From contig NZ_JALDYX010000003.1 in the NCBI RefSeq assembly GCF_024267675.1, positions 186,001-250,000 of the forward strand: DNA of 64,000 nucleotides. The letters are read 5' to 3'. The translations under genes were made by a program, and so were the position numbers. Origin of the DNA: Marinobacterium sedimentorum. GTDB taxonomy: Bacteria > Pseudomonadota > Gammaproteobacteria > Pseudomonadales > Balneatricaceae. How positions within the stretch are numbered: the stretch's first letter is position 1; each line of letters begins with the position of its first letter. Of this stretch, positions 27,217 to 35,665 are shown one piece after another. The notes beneath the pieces are model-generated. The model searched no databases, was not told the DNA's origin, and worked only from the letters and a program-made list of their open reading frames with translations.

Positions 27217-27970
27217 AGCCATTGTTCGAGTCGGCGGGGCCCGCTGCAAGGCCACTCACACGGTTGCGACCCTCGCGCTTTGACCAGTACAGGCGCTCAT
27301 CCGCTCGCTGCAGCAAGGCGCTGGCCGTCTCCTTAGTGCGCAACTGGGACACACCAAAGCTGGCAGTAACCGGGCGGCCGATCCCAAACTCAGCCTCGCA
27401 CAATATCTTGCGCAGCCGTTCCGCCACCTCCTGCGCCAGAGCGCCATCGGTTTCAGTGGCGACCAGCATGAACTCCTCGCCGCCGGTGCGGGCCAGAAAA
27501 TCCACCTCGCGCACCGCCGCAGTCATCAGCGACGCCACCTGGCGCAGCACCGCATCTCCAACCGGATGACCGTGACTGTCATTCACCTGCTTGAAGTTGT
27601 CGATATCAAACAAGATCACCGACAGCGGCCGCTGAAAGCGCTGTGCACGGCTGATTTCCTGTGCCAGTAACGCCTGTATACGACGATGGTTGACCAACCC
27701 GGTCAGGCTGTCGGTTGAGCTTTCGCGCACCAGAATAGTCAGCTCGCCAAAACGGCGAACCGCGAAGATCGCAATATAGATGGGCAGAAAAAGACCCAAC
27801 GAGAACAGCATGTCATCGAGGTCAATAACTTCATAGGCACGACTGAAGGCATACAGCTTTTCACTCAGATCCAGCCGACTGACGACATAAAAAATCATCA
27901 GCAAAATCAAACAACTGAGCAAAAATTCCCGCAGCCAGCGCCGCTTTTTCAAGTACTTGTGATTATCCAC
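27215..27970 (-). CDS. GGDEF diguanylate cyclase with two membrane helices
   Basis: A 251-residue protein. An N-terminal helix (LLSCLILLMIFYVVS) and a second (MLFSLGLFLPIYIAIFAV) enclose a short periplasmic part. A GGDEF domain follows from about residue 90 (SSTDSLTGLVNHRRIQALLA), with the active GGEEF and an intact inhibitory RxxD (REVD) just before it, so product inhibition is likely. The GTG at 27970 has GGGAC at 9 bases; a TTG two codons earlier is the alternative. It is the second putative c-di-GMP synthase in the window. Confidence 0.9.
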   Translation of the reverse strand: MDNHKYLKKRRWLREFLLSCLILLMIFYVVSRLDLSEKLYAFSRAYEVIDLDDMLFSLGLFLPIYIAIFAVRRFGELTILVRESSTDSLTGLVNHRRIQALLAQEISRAQRFQRPLSVILFDIDNFKQVNDSHGHPVGDAVLRQVASLMTAAVREVDFLARTGGEEFMLVATETDGALAQEVAERLRKILCEAEFGIGRPVTASFGVSQLRTKETASALLQRADERLYWSKREGRNRVSGLAAGPADSNNG

Positions 27971-28221
27971 CCGCAAAGAGTCCCGTTCATATGAGGGAAC
28001 GACGCGAAGAATGCATTGTAAGGAGAACGCCCATTCGCCACAACACGAACGTCGCTCTTTAAAGACAGCAACAGTTTAAGGCCCCTTGAGCGCCATGGCG
28101 CACCGGCACTCAGGGGCCGGTAACCCGGCACACATACTCATCGGGATCAAAAGAGCGGGCGGGGAAAACGCAGCGCATGACAGCGCTGCTTTATGGAGAT
28201 ACCGCGCGGCCGTTCTGCGCC

Positions 28222-29205
28222 TCAGGAAGGCCTCTGCGCCTGGCGCTCGCGTAGCGCCTTTTTCTCATCCTTGCGTTTTTTGATGGTCTTGGCGGCATCG
28301 GCGCCCAGGTGGACTTCACCACGCTGCTCGGCCAGCCTGACCTGAAGTTCACGCTGCGCATAGCGCGCACGTTGCTCTTCTGAAAGTTCATCAAAACAAT
28401 GCGGACAGCTAACGCCCGCCATGTATTTCTCGCTGTTCATATCCGCCTGAGTAATCGGCAGACGGCAGGCATGGCACTGCTCAAAGCTGCCGCGCTCCAG
28501 TGCATGGTTGACGGTGACACGGTTATCAAACACAAAACACTCACCCCGCCACAGTGACTCTTCCTGCGGCACGTCCTCCAGATACTTGAGAATGCCGCCC
28601 TCCAGGTGGTACACCTCGCCAAAACCCTGCTCCTTCAGGTAGGCCGTGGATTTCTCGCAGCGAATACCGCCGGTACAGAACATGGCTACCTTGGGGTGCG
28701 TTGCAGGATTCAGGTTCTGCTTCACAAAATCCGGGAACTCGCGAAACGTCTTGGTCAGGGGGTTCAGCGCGCGCTCAAAGGTGCCTATCTGCACCTCGTA
28801 GTCATTACGGGTGTCGATCACAACAACATCCGGATCGGCGATCAGGCTGTTCCAGTCCGCGGGCTTGACATAGGTGCCCACAACCTGGCGCGGGTCTATG
28901 CCCTCAACACCCATGGTGACGATCTCTTTTTTCAGCTTCACCTTGGTACGGTAAAACGGCATCTCGTCGCTATAGGACTCCTTGTGGGAGAGGTCCGCCA
29001 GGCGTGCATCGGCGCGCAACCAGGTCAGCACGGCATCGATCCCCTGGCGGGAACCGGCCACAGTGCCATTGACGCCCTCGCGGGCCAGCAGCAGGGTACC
29101 ACGCACCCCCTGGGCCTCCATCACATCGTGCAGAGGCTGGCGCATGGACTCGAAGTCCTCCAGGGTTGCAAACTTGTACAAGGCACAAACAACAATCTGA
29201 GTCAT
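28222..29205 (-). CDS. trhO: tRNA uridine(34) hydroxylase TrhO (rhodanese family, YceA)
   Basis: A 327-residue protein: an N-terminal acylphosphatase-like domain ([27 protein letters not shown]), a rhodanese domain with the active-site loop [11 protein letters not shown] (Cys177), and a C-terminal cysteine-rich end with CHAC and CPHC pairs that may bind zinc. TrhO makes 5-hydroxyuridine at position 34 of tRNA by an oxygen-dependent route. The ATG at 29205 follows GGAAAAG and matches the family start; the longer frame to 29304 is rejected. It is divergent from hisC. Confidence 0.92.
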   Translation of the reverse strand: MTQIVVCALYKFATLEDFESMRQPLHDVMEAQGVRGTLLLAREGVNGTVAGSRQGIDAVLTWLRADARLADLSHKESYSDEMPFYRTKVKLKKEIVTMGVEGIDPRQVVGTYVKPADWNSLIADPDVVVIDTRNDYEVQIGTFERALNPLTKTFREFPDFVKQNLNPATHPKVAMFCTGGIRCEKSTAYLKEQGFGEVYHLEGGILKYLEDVPQEESLWRGECFVFDNRVTVNHALERGSFEQCHACRLPITQADMNSEKYMAGVSCPHCFDELSEEQRARYAQRELQVRLAEQRGEVHLGADAAKTIKKRKDEKKALRERQAQRPS

Positions 29206-29660
29206 ATCTTTTCCATCGTGCGATCCGGGGCGTAAGCCCGGAGCAAGGTTAAACAGGCGCCGCATTATACCAATGCTGTCGCAAAACCTCGATCCCATGC
29301 ACATAGCAACGATGCCCCCCGTGCAACCTTCAGCACAAAAAGGCAGCGTTGCTCACCCGGCGATGAACTTTTATCCGTCCTGTGCATCTACTAAGACGGA
29401 TCAGGTCTGCCCGGGTTACAGGGCATGCCTGGCCCAATCTTCAGCCGGCGCCCCCGGTGCCTGTGGGACGTCGGCTGACTTTATTGCTCCGCCATACCGA
29501 TTTACTGCTACAACACCGCTACTTTTCACAACGGATCCAGAGCGCGAACACACAGCTTTTCACCCGCCCGCTAGGCCTGCGCCCGGCCAAGCTGCTATGC
29601 TAGGCGCCATTCTTTGTATCGCCTCGGCGCCCTCTCAACCCATCCTGTGAAAGCACCGCA
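29206..29660. other. Intergenic region between trhO and hisC
   Basis: About 455 bases between divergent genes with no supported gene. It should hold both promoters. I see no strong repeat or riboswitch fold. Confidence 0.4.
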
Positions 29661-30737
29661 ATGAGCAAATTCTGGAGTGAAGCGATCCAGCACCTGGTTC
29701 CCTATGTACCGGGCGAGCAGCCGAAAGAGCAGCAGATCGTCAAACTGAATACCAATGAAAACCCCTACCCGCCCTCACCTGGTGTCATGCAGACACTGCA
29801 GGATTTCGATCTCGAGCGTCTTCGGCTTTATCCGGATCCCGATGCGCGGGCGCTAAAACAGGCGCTGGCGGATTATCACGGCGTTACGCGGGACAACGTC
29901 TTTGTCGGCAACGGCTCCGACGAAGTGCTGGCGCATACCTTTATGGCATTCTTCCGCCAAAAGGCACCGCTGCTGATGCCCAACATCAGTTACAGCTTTT
30001 ACGATGTCTACTGCAACCTGTACGACATTCAGTACAGGGAAGTCCCGCTGCAGGCCGATTTCAGCATTTGTCTGGATGACTACGACCAGACCAACGGCGG
30101 CATCATCTTCGCCAACCCCAACGCCCCCACCGGCCGCACGCTGGAACTCGACGACATCGAACGCCTGCTGGCGCGCAATACCGAATCCGTTGTGGTGGTG
30201 GATGAAGCCTACGTTGATTTCGGCGCCCAGAGTGCCATCGCCCTGACGCAGCGCTACGACAACCTGCTCGTGGTGCAGACCTTTTCGAAATCACGCTCCC
30301 TGGCGGGGCTGCGCATCGGCTTTGCCATTGGACACCCGGACCTTATCGACGGACTGGAGCGGGTCAAGAACAGCTTCAATTCCTACCCGCTCGACATGCT
30401 CGCCATCAGTGCAGCTGTCGCCGCGATAGAAGATGAAGATTACTTTCGCAGTACGACTGATCGCATCATCGCCACCCGGGAATGGACCTGCAACGAACTC
30501 CAGGCACTGGGCTTTATCGTGCTGCCCTCGTGCACCAATTTCGTTTTCGCCCAGCACCGTTACCTGGAAGGGGCGGAGCTTATGGGCTACCTGCGTGCCA
30601 ATGGCCTGCTGGTGCGGCATTTCAGCCGCCCGCTGATCGACAATCACCTGCGCATCAGCATCGGTACCGATGCTGAAATGCAGCGGCTGATCGATACCCT
30701 GACCGGCCACCCGGATATCATCCGTCTGGAAGCCTGA
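29661..30737 (+). CDS. hisC: Histidinol-phosphate aminotransferase
   Basis: A 358-residue class II PLP aminotransferase in histidine biosynthesis that converts imidazole acetol phosphate and glutamate to histidinol phosphate. It shows KLNTNENPYPPSPGV at the substrate end, GNGSDEVLAHTFMAF (cofactor phosphate), VVVDEAYVDF (Asp), and TFSKSRSLAGLRIGFAIG with PLP-binding Lys210 and Arg nearby. Length and motifs are normal for the HisC2-type enzyme. It stands apart from other his genes, common in Gammaproteobacteria. A strong terminator follows. Confidence 0.93.
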   Translation: MSKFWSEAIQHLVPYVPGEQPKEQQIVKLNTNENPYPPSPGVMQTLQDFDLERLRLYPDPDARALKQALADYHGVTRDNVFVGNGSDEVLAHTFMAFFRQKAPLLMPNISYSFYDVYCNLYDIQYREVPLQADFSICLDDYDQTNGGIIFANPNAPTGRTLELDDIERLLARNTESVVVVDEAYVDFGAQSAIALTQRYDNLLVVQTFSKSRSLAGLRIGFAIGHPDLIDGLERVKNSFNSYPLDMLAISAAVAAIEDEDYFRSTTDRIIATREWTCNELQALGFIVLPSCTNFVFAQHRYLEGAELMGYLRANGLLVRHFSRPLIDNHLRISIGTDAEMQRLIDTLTGHPDIIRLEA

Positions 30738-30750
30738 TCGGCCAAAACGC

Positions 30751-30784
30751 AAACAGGGTGCCGCTATAAGGCACCCTGTTTTTA
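30751..30784 (+). terminator. hisC terminator
   Basis: Stem AAACAGGGTGCC (30751-30762) and GGCACCCTGTTT (30770-30781), then more T. The A-rich 5' side makes it potentially bidirectional, serving also the decarboxylase gene that ends at 30811. Confidence 0.9.
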
Positions 30785-30810
30785 TTCAGCTGTTGAATTC
30801 GATCGCTACA

Positions 30811-31980
30811 TTAAACGACGTAGTACTTGAGTGGCGGAAAGCCATTGAACTCGACCGAACTGTAACTGGTGGTGTAAGCCCCGGTGGAGAACCAGTACAG
30901 CCGATCCCCCATTTCCAGCGACAGCGGCAACTTATAGCGGTAGCTTTCGTACATGATATCGACGCTGTCGCAGGTGGGCCCGGCCAGAATCACCTCTTCG
31001 AACTCGGCCGCCGGATCGTCGTCACGTTCGCTGGCCAGCGGATACTTGATGGCCTCGTCCAGCGTTTCTATCAGGCCGTTGAACTTGCCGACATCGGTAA
31101 ACACCCAACGCTCAAGTGCCGTGGCGGACTTGCGCGCAATCAGCACCACCTCAGACACCAGAATACCGGCATCACCCACCAGCGAGCGCCCGGGCTCCAG
31201 AATGATCTCGGGGAGATCATCACCGAAATCCTCTTTCAGAAAACGCGTAATTTCCTGCACATAAACCGCGAACTCGTTGGCCTTGTGCAGATAGCTGGCC
31301 GGGAAACCACCACCCATGTTGATCATTTTCAAGCCGATGCCATATTCCGTCTGCAGGCGCTCAAAGATCACCTTGACCTTGGCGATGGCACCGTCCCAGA
31401 CATCAATGTCGCGCTGTTGCGAGCCGACGTGGAACGACAGCCCCCAGGGCAGCAGTCCAAGATCGCGCGCCAGTACCGCCAGCTCCACCGCCATCTCGGG
31501 GTTGCAGCCAAACTTGCGTGACAGCGGCCAGTCGGCGCCCTCGGAACCTTCGGTCAGCACCCGGATATAAACCTTCGAGCCCGGTGCCTGTTCCGCGATA
31601 TTGCGCAGATCAGCCTCGGAATCCGTCGCATAAAGCCGCACACCCTTGTCATGAAAATAACGGATATCGCGGGCTTTCTTGATGGTATTGCCAAAGCTCA
31701 TGCGCGCGGGCTCAACGCCGTGCTTCATGACCTTGTCCAGCTCATAGGTCGAGGCGATATCGAAGTTCGAACCCAATTGTGCCAGCAGCGCTATGACTTC
31801 ATCCGCCGGATTCGCCTTCACCGCATAGAACACCCTGGCGTAATCGAATCCCTGCACCAGCTGCGTGTACTTCTGGCGGATATTGTCCAGATCAATCACC
31901 AGGCAGGGGGTCTCCCGGCTGTCGGCAATCGCCTTCGCACGTTGCCACTGTTCGGGACTGATATGTTCTGGCAGCTTCAT
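30811..31980 (-). CDS. Type III PLP-dependent decarboxylase (ornithine/lysine decarboxylase)
   Basis: A 389-residue enzyme of the alanine-racemase-fold decarboxylases. PLP-binding FYAVKANP has Lys55, then SFGNTIKKARDI, SFHVGSQQRD, INMGGGFPASY (phosphate loop), EPGRSLVGDAG and the C-terminal GPTCDSVD with the active Cys-Asp from the other subunit. This matches the eukaryote-like ornithine decarboxylase of Pseudomonas. It makes putrescine (or cadaverine) in polyamine synthesis. The ATG at 31980 has AGAGG at about 11 bases; a GTG four codons upstream is possible. It shares a bidirectional terminator with hisC. Confidence 0.92.
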   Translation of the reverse strand: MKLPEHISPEQWQRAKAIADSRETPCLVIDLDNIRQKYTQLVQGFDYARVFYAVKANPADEVIALLAQLGSNFDIASTYELDKVMKHGVEPARMSFGNTIKKARDIRYFHDKGVRLYATDSEADLRNIAEQAPGSKVYIRVLTEGSEGADWPLSRKFGCNPEMAVELAVLARDLGLLPWGLSFHVGSQQRDIDVWDGAIAKVKVIFERLQTEYGIGLKMINMGGGFPASYLHKANEFAVYVQEITRFLKEDFGDDLPEIILEPGRSLVGDAGILVSEVVLIARKSATALERWVFTDVGKFNGLIETLDEAIKYPLASERDDDPAAEFEEVILAGPTCDSVDIMYESYRYKLPLSLEMGDRLYWFSTGAYTTSYSSVEFNGFPPLKYYVV

Positions 31981-32071
31981 CAGGCGCAGCACCTCTTAAT
32001 ATGCGGTGGTTGGGGCCTCAGACATTGCCTGCGAGCAGATCGGATGCTCCCGGCTATCCTGGACCCATAAA

Positions 32072-32108
32072 AAAGAACCCGCAGTGATGGCATCAGCGCG
32101 GGTTCTTT
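32072..32108 (-). terminator. Terminator downstream of the CBS-domain gene
   Basis: Stem AAAGAACCCGC (32072-32082) pairs with GCGGGTTCTTT (32098-32108). On the minus strand the stem is followed by T residues, so it ends the transcript of the gene at 32188, before the decarboxylase gene starts. Confidence 0.85.
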
Positions 32109-32187
32109 TCTGAATTTTCGCGGAGTATAGAGCAATGACATCAGGGCGCAAACATTTTCGCCCCGGAGTGAAAAACTTGCCCGTCCC

Positions 32188-32790
32188 TCAGAGCCCTCCG
32201 CCGTGGGCGACGATTTTCTCGATCTCGGCGAATGTCTTGGCCTCGTACATGACTTCAAAACTGACCTTGAGTATACGCGAGATGTCGCTGGCCGAGATAA
32301 CGCCCCGTACCCGCTTGACGCCGGCATAGCCCTCATCAATCACCACGACGTGCTGGTCGCCCGACCCCTGCATGGTGAGCATCAGATCACCAATGGTGGC
32401 ATCGGCCACCTGCTCGAACGTCAGACCGCGAATATTCGCCTTGCCCAGCATGACATGACACACCCGCACCTCGGATCGGGCAATGCCATGCTGCTGGGCA
32501 TATACCATGGCTCCGGAGCCTGCGATATCCCGCGCAGTAATGACACCGGCGAACTGGTGCTTGTCGTTGACGACAAACAGCATGCGCACATGCTGACTTT
32601 TCATCCAGTCCAGCGCCTCATCGACACTCATCTGAGCCGATACTGTGACCGGAGCAGTCTCGACAAAATCTGTCATGACTTCCAGTGCAGGGCTACGCAG
32701 GGTGGATTGCGGGCGTACCTGAACCGGCGAAAGCAGGTGGTCGACGTCCGACGCCTCCTGCACTCTCAAATGGCGAAATTCCTGAAACAT
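32188..32790 (-). CDS. CBS domain pair protein
   Basis: A 200-residue cytosolic protein with two CBS motifs forming a Bateman module (about 48-120: MTDFVETAPVTVSAQMSVDE, FAGVITARDIAGSG; and about 125-200: GDLMLTMQGSGDQHVVVIDE, RVRGVISASDIS). Such modules bind adenine nucleotides and regulate other proteins; the partner is unknown. The ATG at 32790 has AGGAG 5 bases upstream and gives MFQEFRHLRVQ. The frame to 32898 is rejected. It stands alone between the decarboxylase and PhzF genes. Confidence 0.9.
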   Translation of the reverse strand: MFQEFRHLRVQEASDVDHLLSPVQVRPQSTLRSPALEVMTDFVETAPVTVSAQMSVDEALDWMKSQHVRMLFVVNDKHQFAGVITARDIAGSGAMVYAQQHGIARSEVRVCHVMLGKANIRGLTFEQVADATIGDLMLTMQGSGDQHVVVIDEGYAGVKRVRGVISASDISRILKVSFEVMYEAKTFAEIEKIVAHGGGL

Positions 32791-32915
32791 AAGCGCTCCT
32801 ACTGCAATTATTCTTCTTGGCGCACAAATTAGAAGCATAGCGAGTTTCAGAGCGTATTTCATTGCCCAACGCAACCGGTGACAGATCACGGGACCCAAGC
32901 TGCCGGCCCCGTGAC

Positions 32916-33803
32916 TTAATCCAGCAGGAAATGCCCCTCGCTGATACGCCGCGCCTGGCCTTCAACAAATACAGCCTCGGCCCCCGTCGCGCCCATCTCA
33001 ACCCGGGTCTGGATCAGGCTCGCCCGCCCCATTTCAATACCCTGCTCAATCCGCAGCCGGTGCGCGCCCGGGGTCGCGGTCTGCACGGCCAGGTAGCCCG
33101 CCAGCGCCGCCGCCGCGGATCCGGTGGCCGGGTCTTCCGGTATATTGTTGGCGGGGTCGAACATGCGCGCACGCACCGTCCCGGTGCCCTCTTGCAGGCT
33201 AAAGCAGTACAGATTGGAAACAGGCCCCTCGCCCAGCAACCGGCGCCAGTGCGCCAAATCCAGCGCCGCCTGCCCCAGTGCCGCCAGATCCCGGACCTGC
33301 AGCAGCTGAAACGGTAAACCGCAGCTGGCAATCACAGGTTCCGCCACCAACTGTTCAGGCTGCAAGCCGATCAGCACAGCGGCCTCATCCCGACTCAGCG
33401 AACTGGCCGAAATTTCCGGCAGCCTGGCAGTGCGCAGGCGCGCCACGGGCCCCGACTCGGTGGCTTCGATCTCCACCCGCACCGGCCCCACCCGCTGTTC
33501 AAGCACCAGTGTGTCCGGCTGCTCCGGTGCCAGCCGCCCGAGCTGCAACAACAATAACGCCGTACCTATGGTCGGGTGACCGGCAAAGGGAATTTCCCCG
33601 CCCGGTGTAAAGATCCGCGTTTTAAAGCGATTGGCCGCCATCGCCGGCCCGACAAACACCGTTTCGGACAGATTCAGCTCGCGGGCAATCTGCTGCATCA
33701 AGGCTGTCGGCAACTCGCCAGTATCGGTAAAAACCGCCAGCGGGTTACCGCAAAAGGGCGTGTCGGTGAACACATCCAGAGTATGGAAATTGAGCTTTTG
33801 CAT
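32916..33803 (-). CDS. PhzF family isomerase/epimerase-like protein
   Basis: A 295-residue protein of the diaminopimelate epimerase-like fold. It shows HTLDVFTDTPFCGNPLAVFT, ARELNLSETVFVGP with the catalytic Glu of PhzF, RIFTPGGEIPFAGHPTIGTA and EDPATGSAAAALAGYL. PhzF isomerises trans-2,3-dihydro-3-hydroxyanthranilate in phenazine synthesis, but most relatives act on unknown substrates, and no phenazine genes are here. The ATG at 33803 has GAGGAG at 11 bases; a GTG four codons upstream is possible. Confidence 0.9.
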   Translation of the reverse strand: MQKLNFHTLDVFTDTPFCGNPLAVFTDTGELPTALMQQIARELNLSETVFVGPAMAANRFKTRIFTPGGEIPFAGHPTIGTALLLLQLGRLAPEQPDTLVLEQRVGPVRVEIEATESGPVARLRTARLPEISASSLSRDEAAVLIGLQPEQLVAEPVIASCGLPFQLLQVRDLAALGQAALDLAHWRRLLGEGPVSNLYCFSLQEGTGTVRARMFDPANNIPEDPATGSAAAALAGYLAVQTATPGAHRLRIEQGIEMGRASLIQTRVEMGATGAEAVFVEGQARRISEGHFLLD

Positions 33804-33887
33804 CTTTGTCTGCACTCCTCGACAGGGTCAGTTTCAGGGCTCTATCCCGGCAGGATACAGCCCCTGATCGCGCACACGGGCGTGTCA

Positions 33888-34055
33888 TTATTCCCAGAAG
33901 CGCTTGTGCCCTTCACGGTAGGCATCGGCCCGGCTTACGCCTATATCCTTAAGACTCCTGTCATCCAGACCCAGCAGCTGACGACGTGACTGATAGCGTT
34001 GCTGTGCACGGCGCAGGGCTTTCCATATGCGATGGAAGAGTTCAATACTTAACAT
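33888..34055 (-). CDS. DUF1127 small protein (YjiS-like)
   Basis: A 55-residue basic protein, MLSIELFHRIWKALRRAQQR then YQSRRQLLGLDDRSLKDIGV and SRADAYREGHKRFWE. The LLGLDDRxLKDIGxSRxDA core defines DUF1127. In some bacteria such proteins affect RNA turnover, phosphate or stress responses, through RNA-binding arginine-rich termini. GGAGG lies about 8 bases upstream of the ATG. It is divergent from the MocR gene at 34222, and the intergenic ACAGAT boxes lie between the two. Confidence 0.87.
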   Translation of the reverse strand: MLSIELFHRIWKALRRAQQRYQSRRQLLGLDDRSLKDIGVSRADAYREGHKRFWE

Positions 34056-34082
34056 GGTTTCGTCCTCCCGTTGTTGATGTTG

Positions 34083-34221
34083 TACAGATTATCGAAAGGC
34101 CGAAAACCATTACAGATTCAAAAAAATATTATTTAACCATCACAGATATTGAGAACTTACGACTGTACTGCTAATTTTACTTTAATCTGTACTGATATTT
34201 TATGAGCACCCAGGATCTGTA
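34083..34221. promoter_or_regulatory. Five ACAGAT boxes between DUF1127 and MocR genes
   Basis: TACAGAT at 34083-34089 and 34111-34117, CACAGAT at 34141-34147 and, inverted, ATCTGTA at 34185-34191 and 34215-34221. Spacings are 28, 30 and 30 bases, about three helical turns. The last box touches the MocR ATG and covers its AGGAT ribosome site. This is a good candidate for the MocR protein's own operator. Confidence 0.65.
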
Positions 34222-35652
34222 ATGAAACTCTATGAGCAGGTTGCATCTGAGCTGACATCGCGTATCGAACAGGGTTTTTATCGCTGTGGCGACCGACTGC
34301 CCTCCATTCGCGCCCTGAGCCGGGAGCACGGCGTCAGCGTGGCCACCGTGCAGGAAGCCTACCGACTGCTGGAGGACCAGGGCCTGGCCCAGCCCAAACC
34401 CAAGTCCGGCTACTATGTCCGCCTGCGACCCGCCACCCCGCAACTGCCGGATATCAGCCGACCGGCACAGCGGCCGCTGGAAGTCTCCCACTGGGAACAT
34501 GTGCTGGACCTGCTCTGCTCCGGCGAAACGCCGGGCGTGCTGTCGCTCGGACGCGGCATGCCGGATATCACCGCCGCCACACTCAAGCCGCTGCAACGGG
34601 CCCTGTCCGAGGGCAAGCGCGGTGACGGCCTGCGCGGCTTCGCCTACGACAGTCTGCAGGGTTCGCCGGAGCTGCGACAACAGGTCGCACGTCTGAGTAT
34701 CGATGCCGGCTGCAAGCTGCATCCCGATGACATCGTCATTACTACCGGCTGCCAGGAAGCACTCTCGGCCAGCATTCGCGCCGTCACTCAGCCGGGCGAT
34801 GTAGTAGCGGTGGACTCGCCCAGTTTCTTTGGCTCCATGCAGGCACTCAAGGCTTTTGGCCTCAAGGCCATGGAAATTCCCACCGACCCCGTCAATGGCA
34901 TCAGCCTTGAAGCCCTGGAACTGGCCCTGGAACAGTGGCCAATCCGCGCCATTCAGGTGACGCCCACCTGCAACAACCCGCTGGGCTACACCATGCCGGA
35001 GACACGCAAGCGCCAGCTGGTCAGCCTGGCCCAGCGCTTTGACGTCGCTATTATCGAGGACGATATTTACGGTGATCTGAGTTTCCAGTTTCCACGCCCA
35101 CGCTCCATCAAGTCCTTCGATATCGATGACCGGGTACTGCTGTGCAGCTCCTTTTCCAAGGTACTGGCACCGGGCTTGCGAGTGGGATGGGCGGCCCCCG
35201 GACGATACCGGGACCAGGTCATGCACATGAAATATGTTGGCACCGCCGCCAGCTCGACCCTGCCACAACTGGCGGTGGCGGAGTTTATCGAGAAGGGTGG
35301 CTATGAGCGTCACCTGCGACGCATGCGGGCGCAATATCTGAATGGGCGCGATCAGATGATTACCGCGGTGGAGCGCTACTTTCCCCCCGGCACGCGAATC
35401 AGCTATCCCCAGGGCGGCTTTTTGCTCTGGGTCGAGCTGCCGGGGGATATCGACACTCTGCAGTTGAATGACCGCCTGCAGGCCAACGGTATCCGCATAG
35501 GCCCGGGGGTGCTGTTCTCCGCCTCGGGCAAATACCGCAACTGCATGCGGCTGAACTTTTCGGACAAGCCCTCGGTCGCCCAGGACCGGGCCCTGCAACA
35601 GGTGGGTATTGAAGTGCAGCAGATGCTGCAGGAAATCGATCGGGTCGCCTGA
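34222..35652 (+). CDS. MocR family regulator (GntR helix-turn-helix fused to an aminotransferase-like domain)
   Basis: A 476-residue protein. The N-terminal GntR winged helix (1-75: SRIEQGFYRCGDRLPSIRAL, REHGVSVATVQEAYRLLEDQ) is followed by a class I aminotransferase-like domain (about 95-470) with TTGCQEALSASIRAV, TPTCNNPLGYTMP, IIEDDIYGDL and CSSFSKVLAPGLRVGW with the PLP lysine. MocR proteins use PLP or an amine adduct as effector. It regulates probably the divergent DUF1127 gene and itself; the effector is unknown. The box ATCTGTA directly precedes the ATG. Confidence 0.93.
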   Translation: MKLYEQVASELTSRIEQGFYRCGDRLPSIRALSREHGVSVATVQEAYRLLEDQGLAQPKPKSGYYVRLRPATPQLPDISRPAQRPLEVSHWEHVLDLLCSGETPGVLSLGRGMPDITAATLKPLQRALSEGKRGDGLRGFAYDSLQGSPELRQQVARLSIDAGCKLHPDDIVITTGCQEALSASIRAVTQPGDVVAVDSPSFFGSMQALKAFGLKAMEIPTDPVNGISLEALELALEQWPIRAIQVTPTCNNPLGYTMPETRKRQLVSLAQRFDVAIIEDDIYGDLSFQFPRPRSIKSFDIDDRVLLCSSFSKVLAPGLRVGWAAPGRYRDQVMHMKYVGTAASSTLPQLAVAEFIEKGGYERHLRRMRAQYLNGRDQMITAVERYFPPGTRISYPQGGFLLWVELPGDIDTLQLNDRLQANGIRIGPGVLFSASGKYRNCMRLNFSDKPSVAQDRALQQVGIEVQQMLQEIDRVA

Positions 35653-35665
35653 GCAGCCCGATGTT

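Noticed and set aside
32916..33803. Phenazine biosynthesis
   Set aside because: Only a PhzF-like protein is present; there are no other phz genes, and the family is functionally broad.
34177..35598. 473-residue minus-strand open frame opposite the MocR gene
   Set aside because: No recognisable domain, and the MocR frame is complete and motif-rich.
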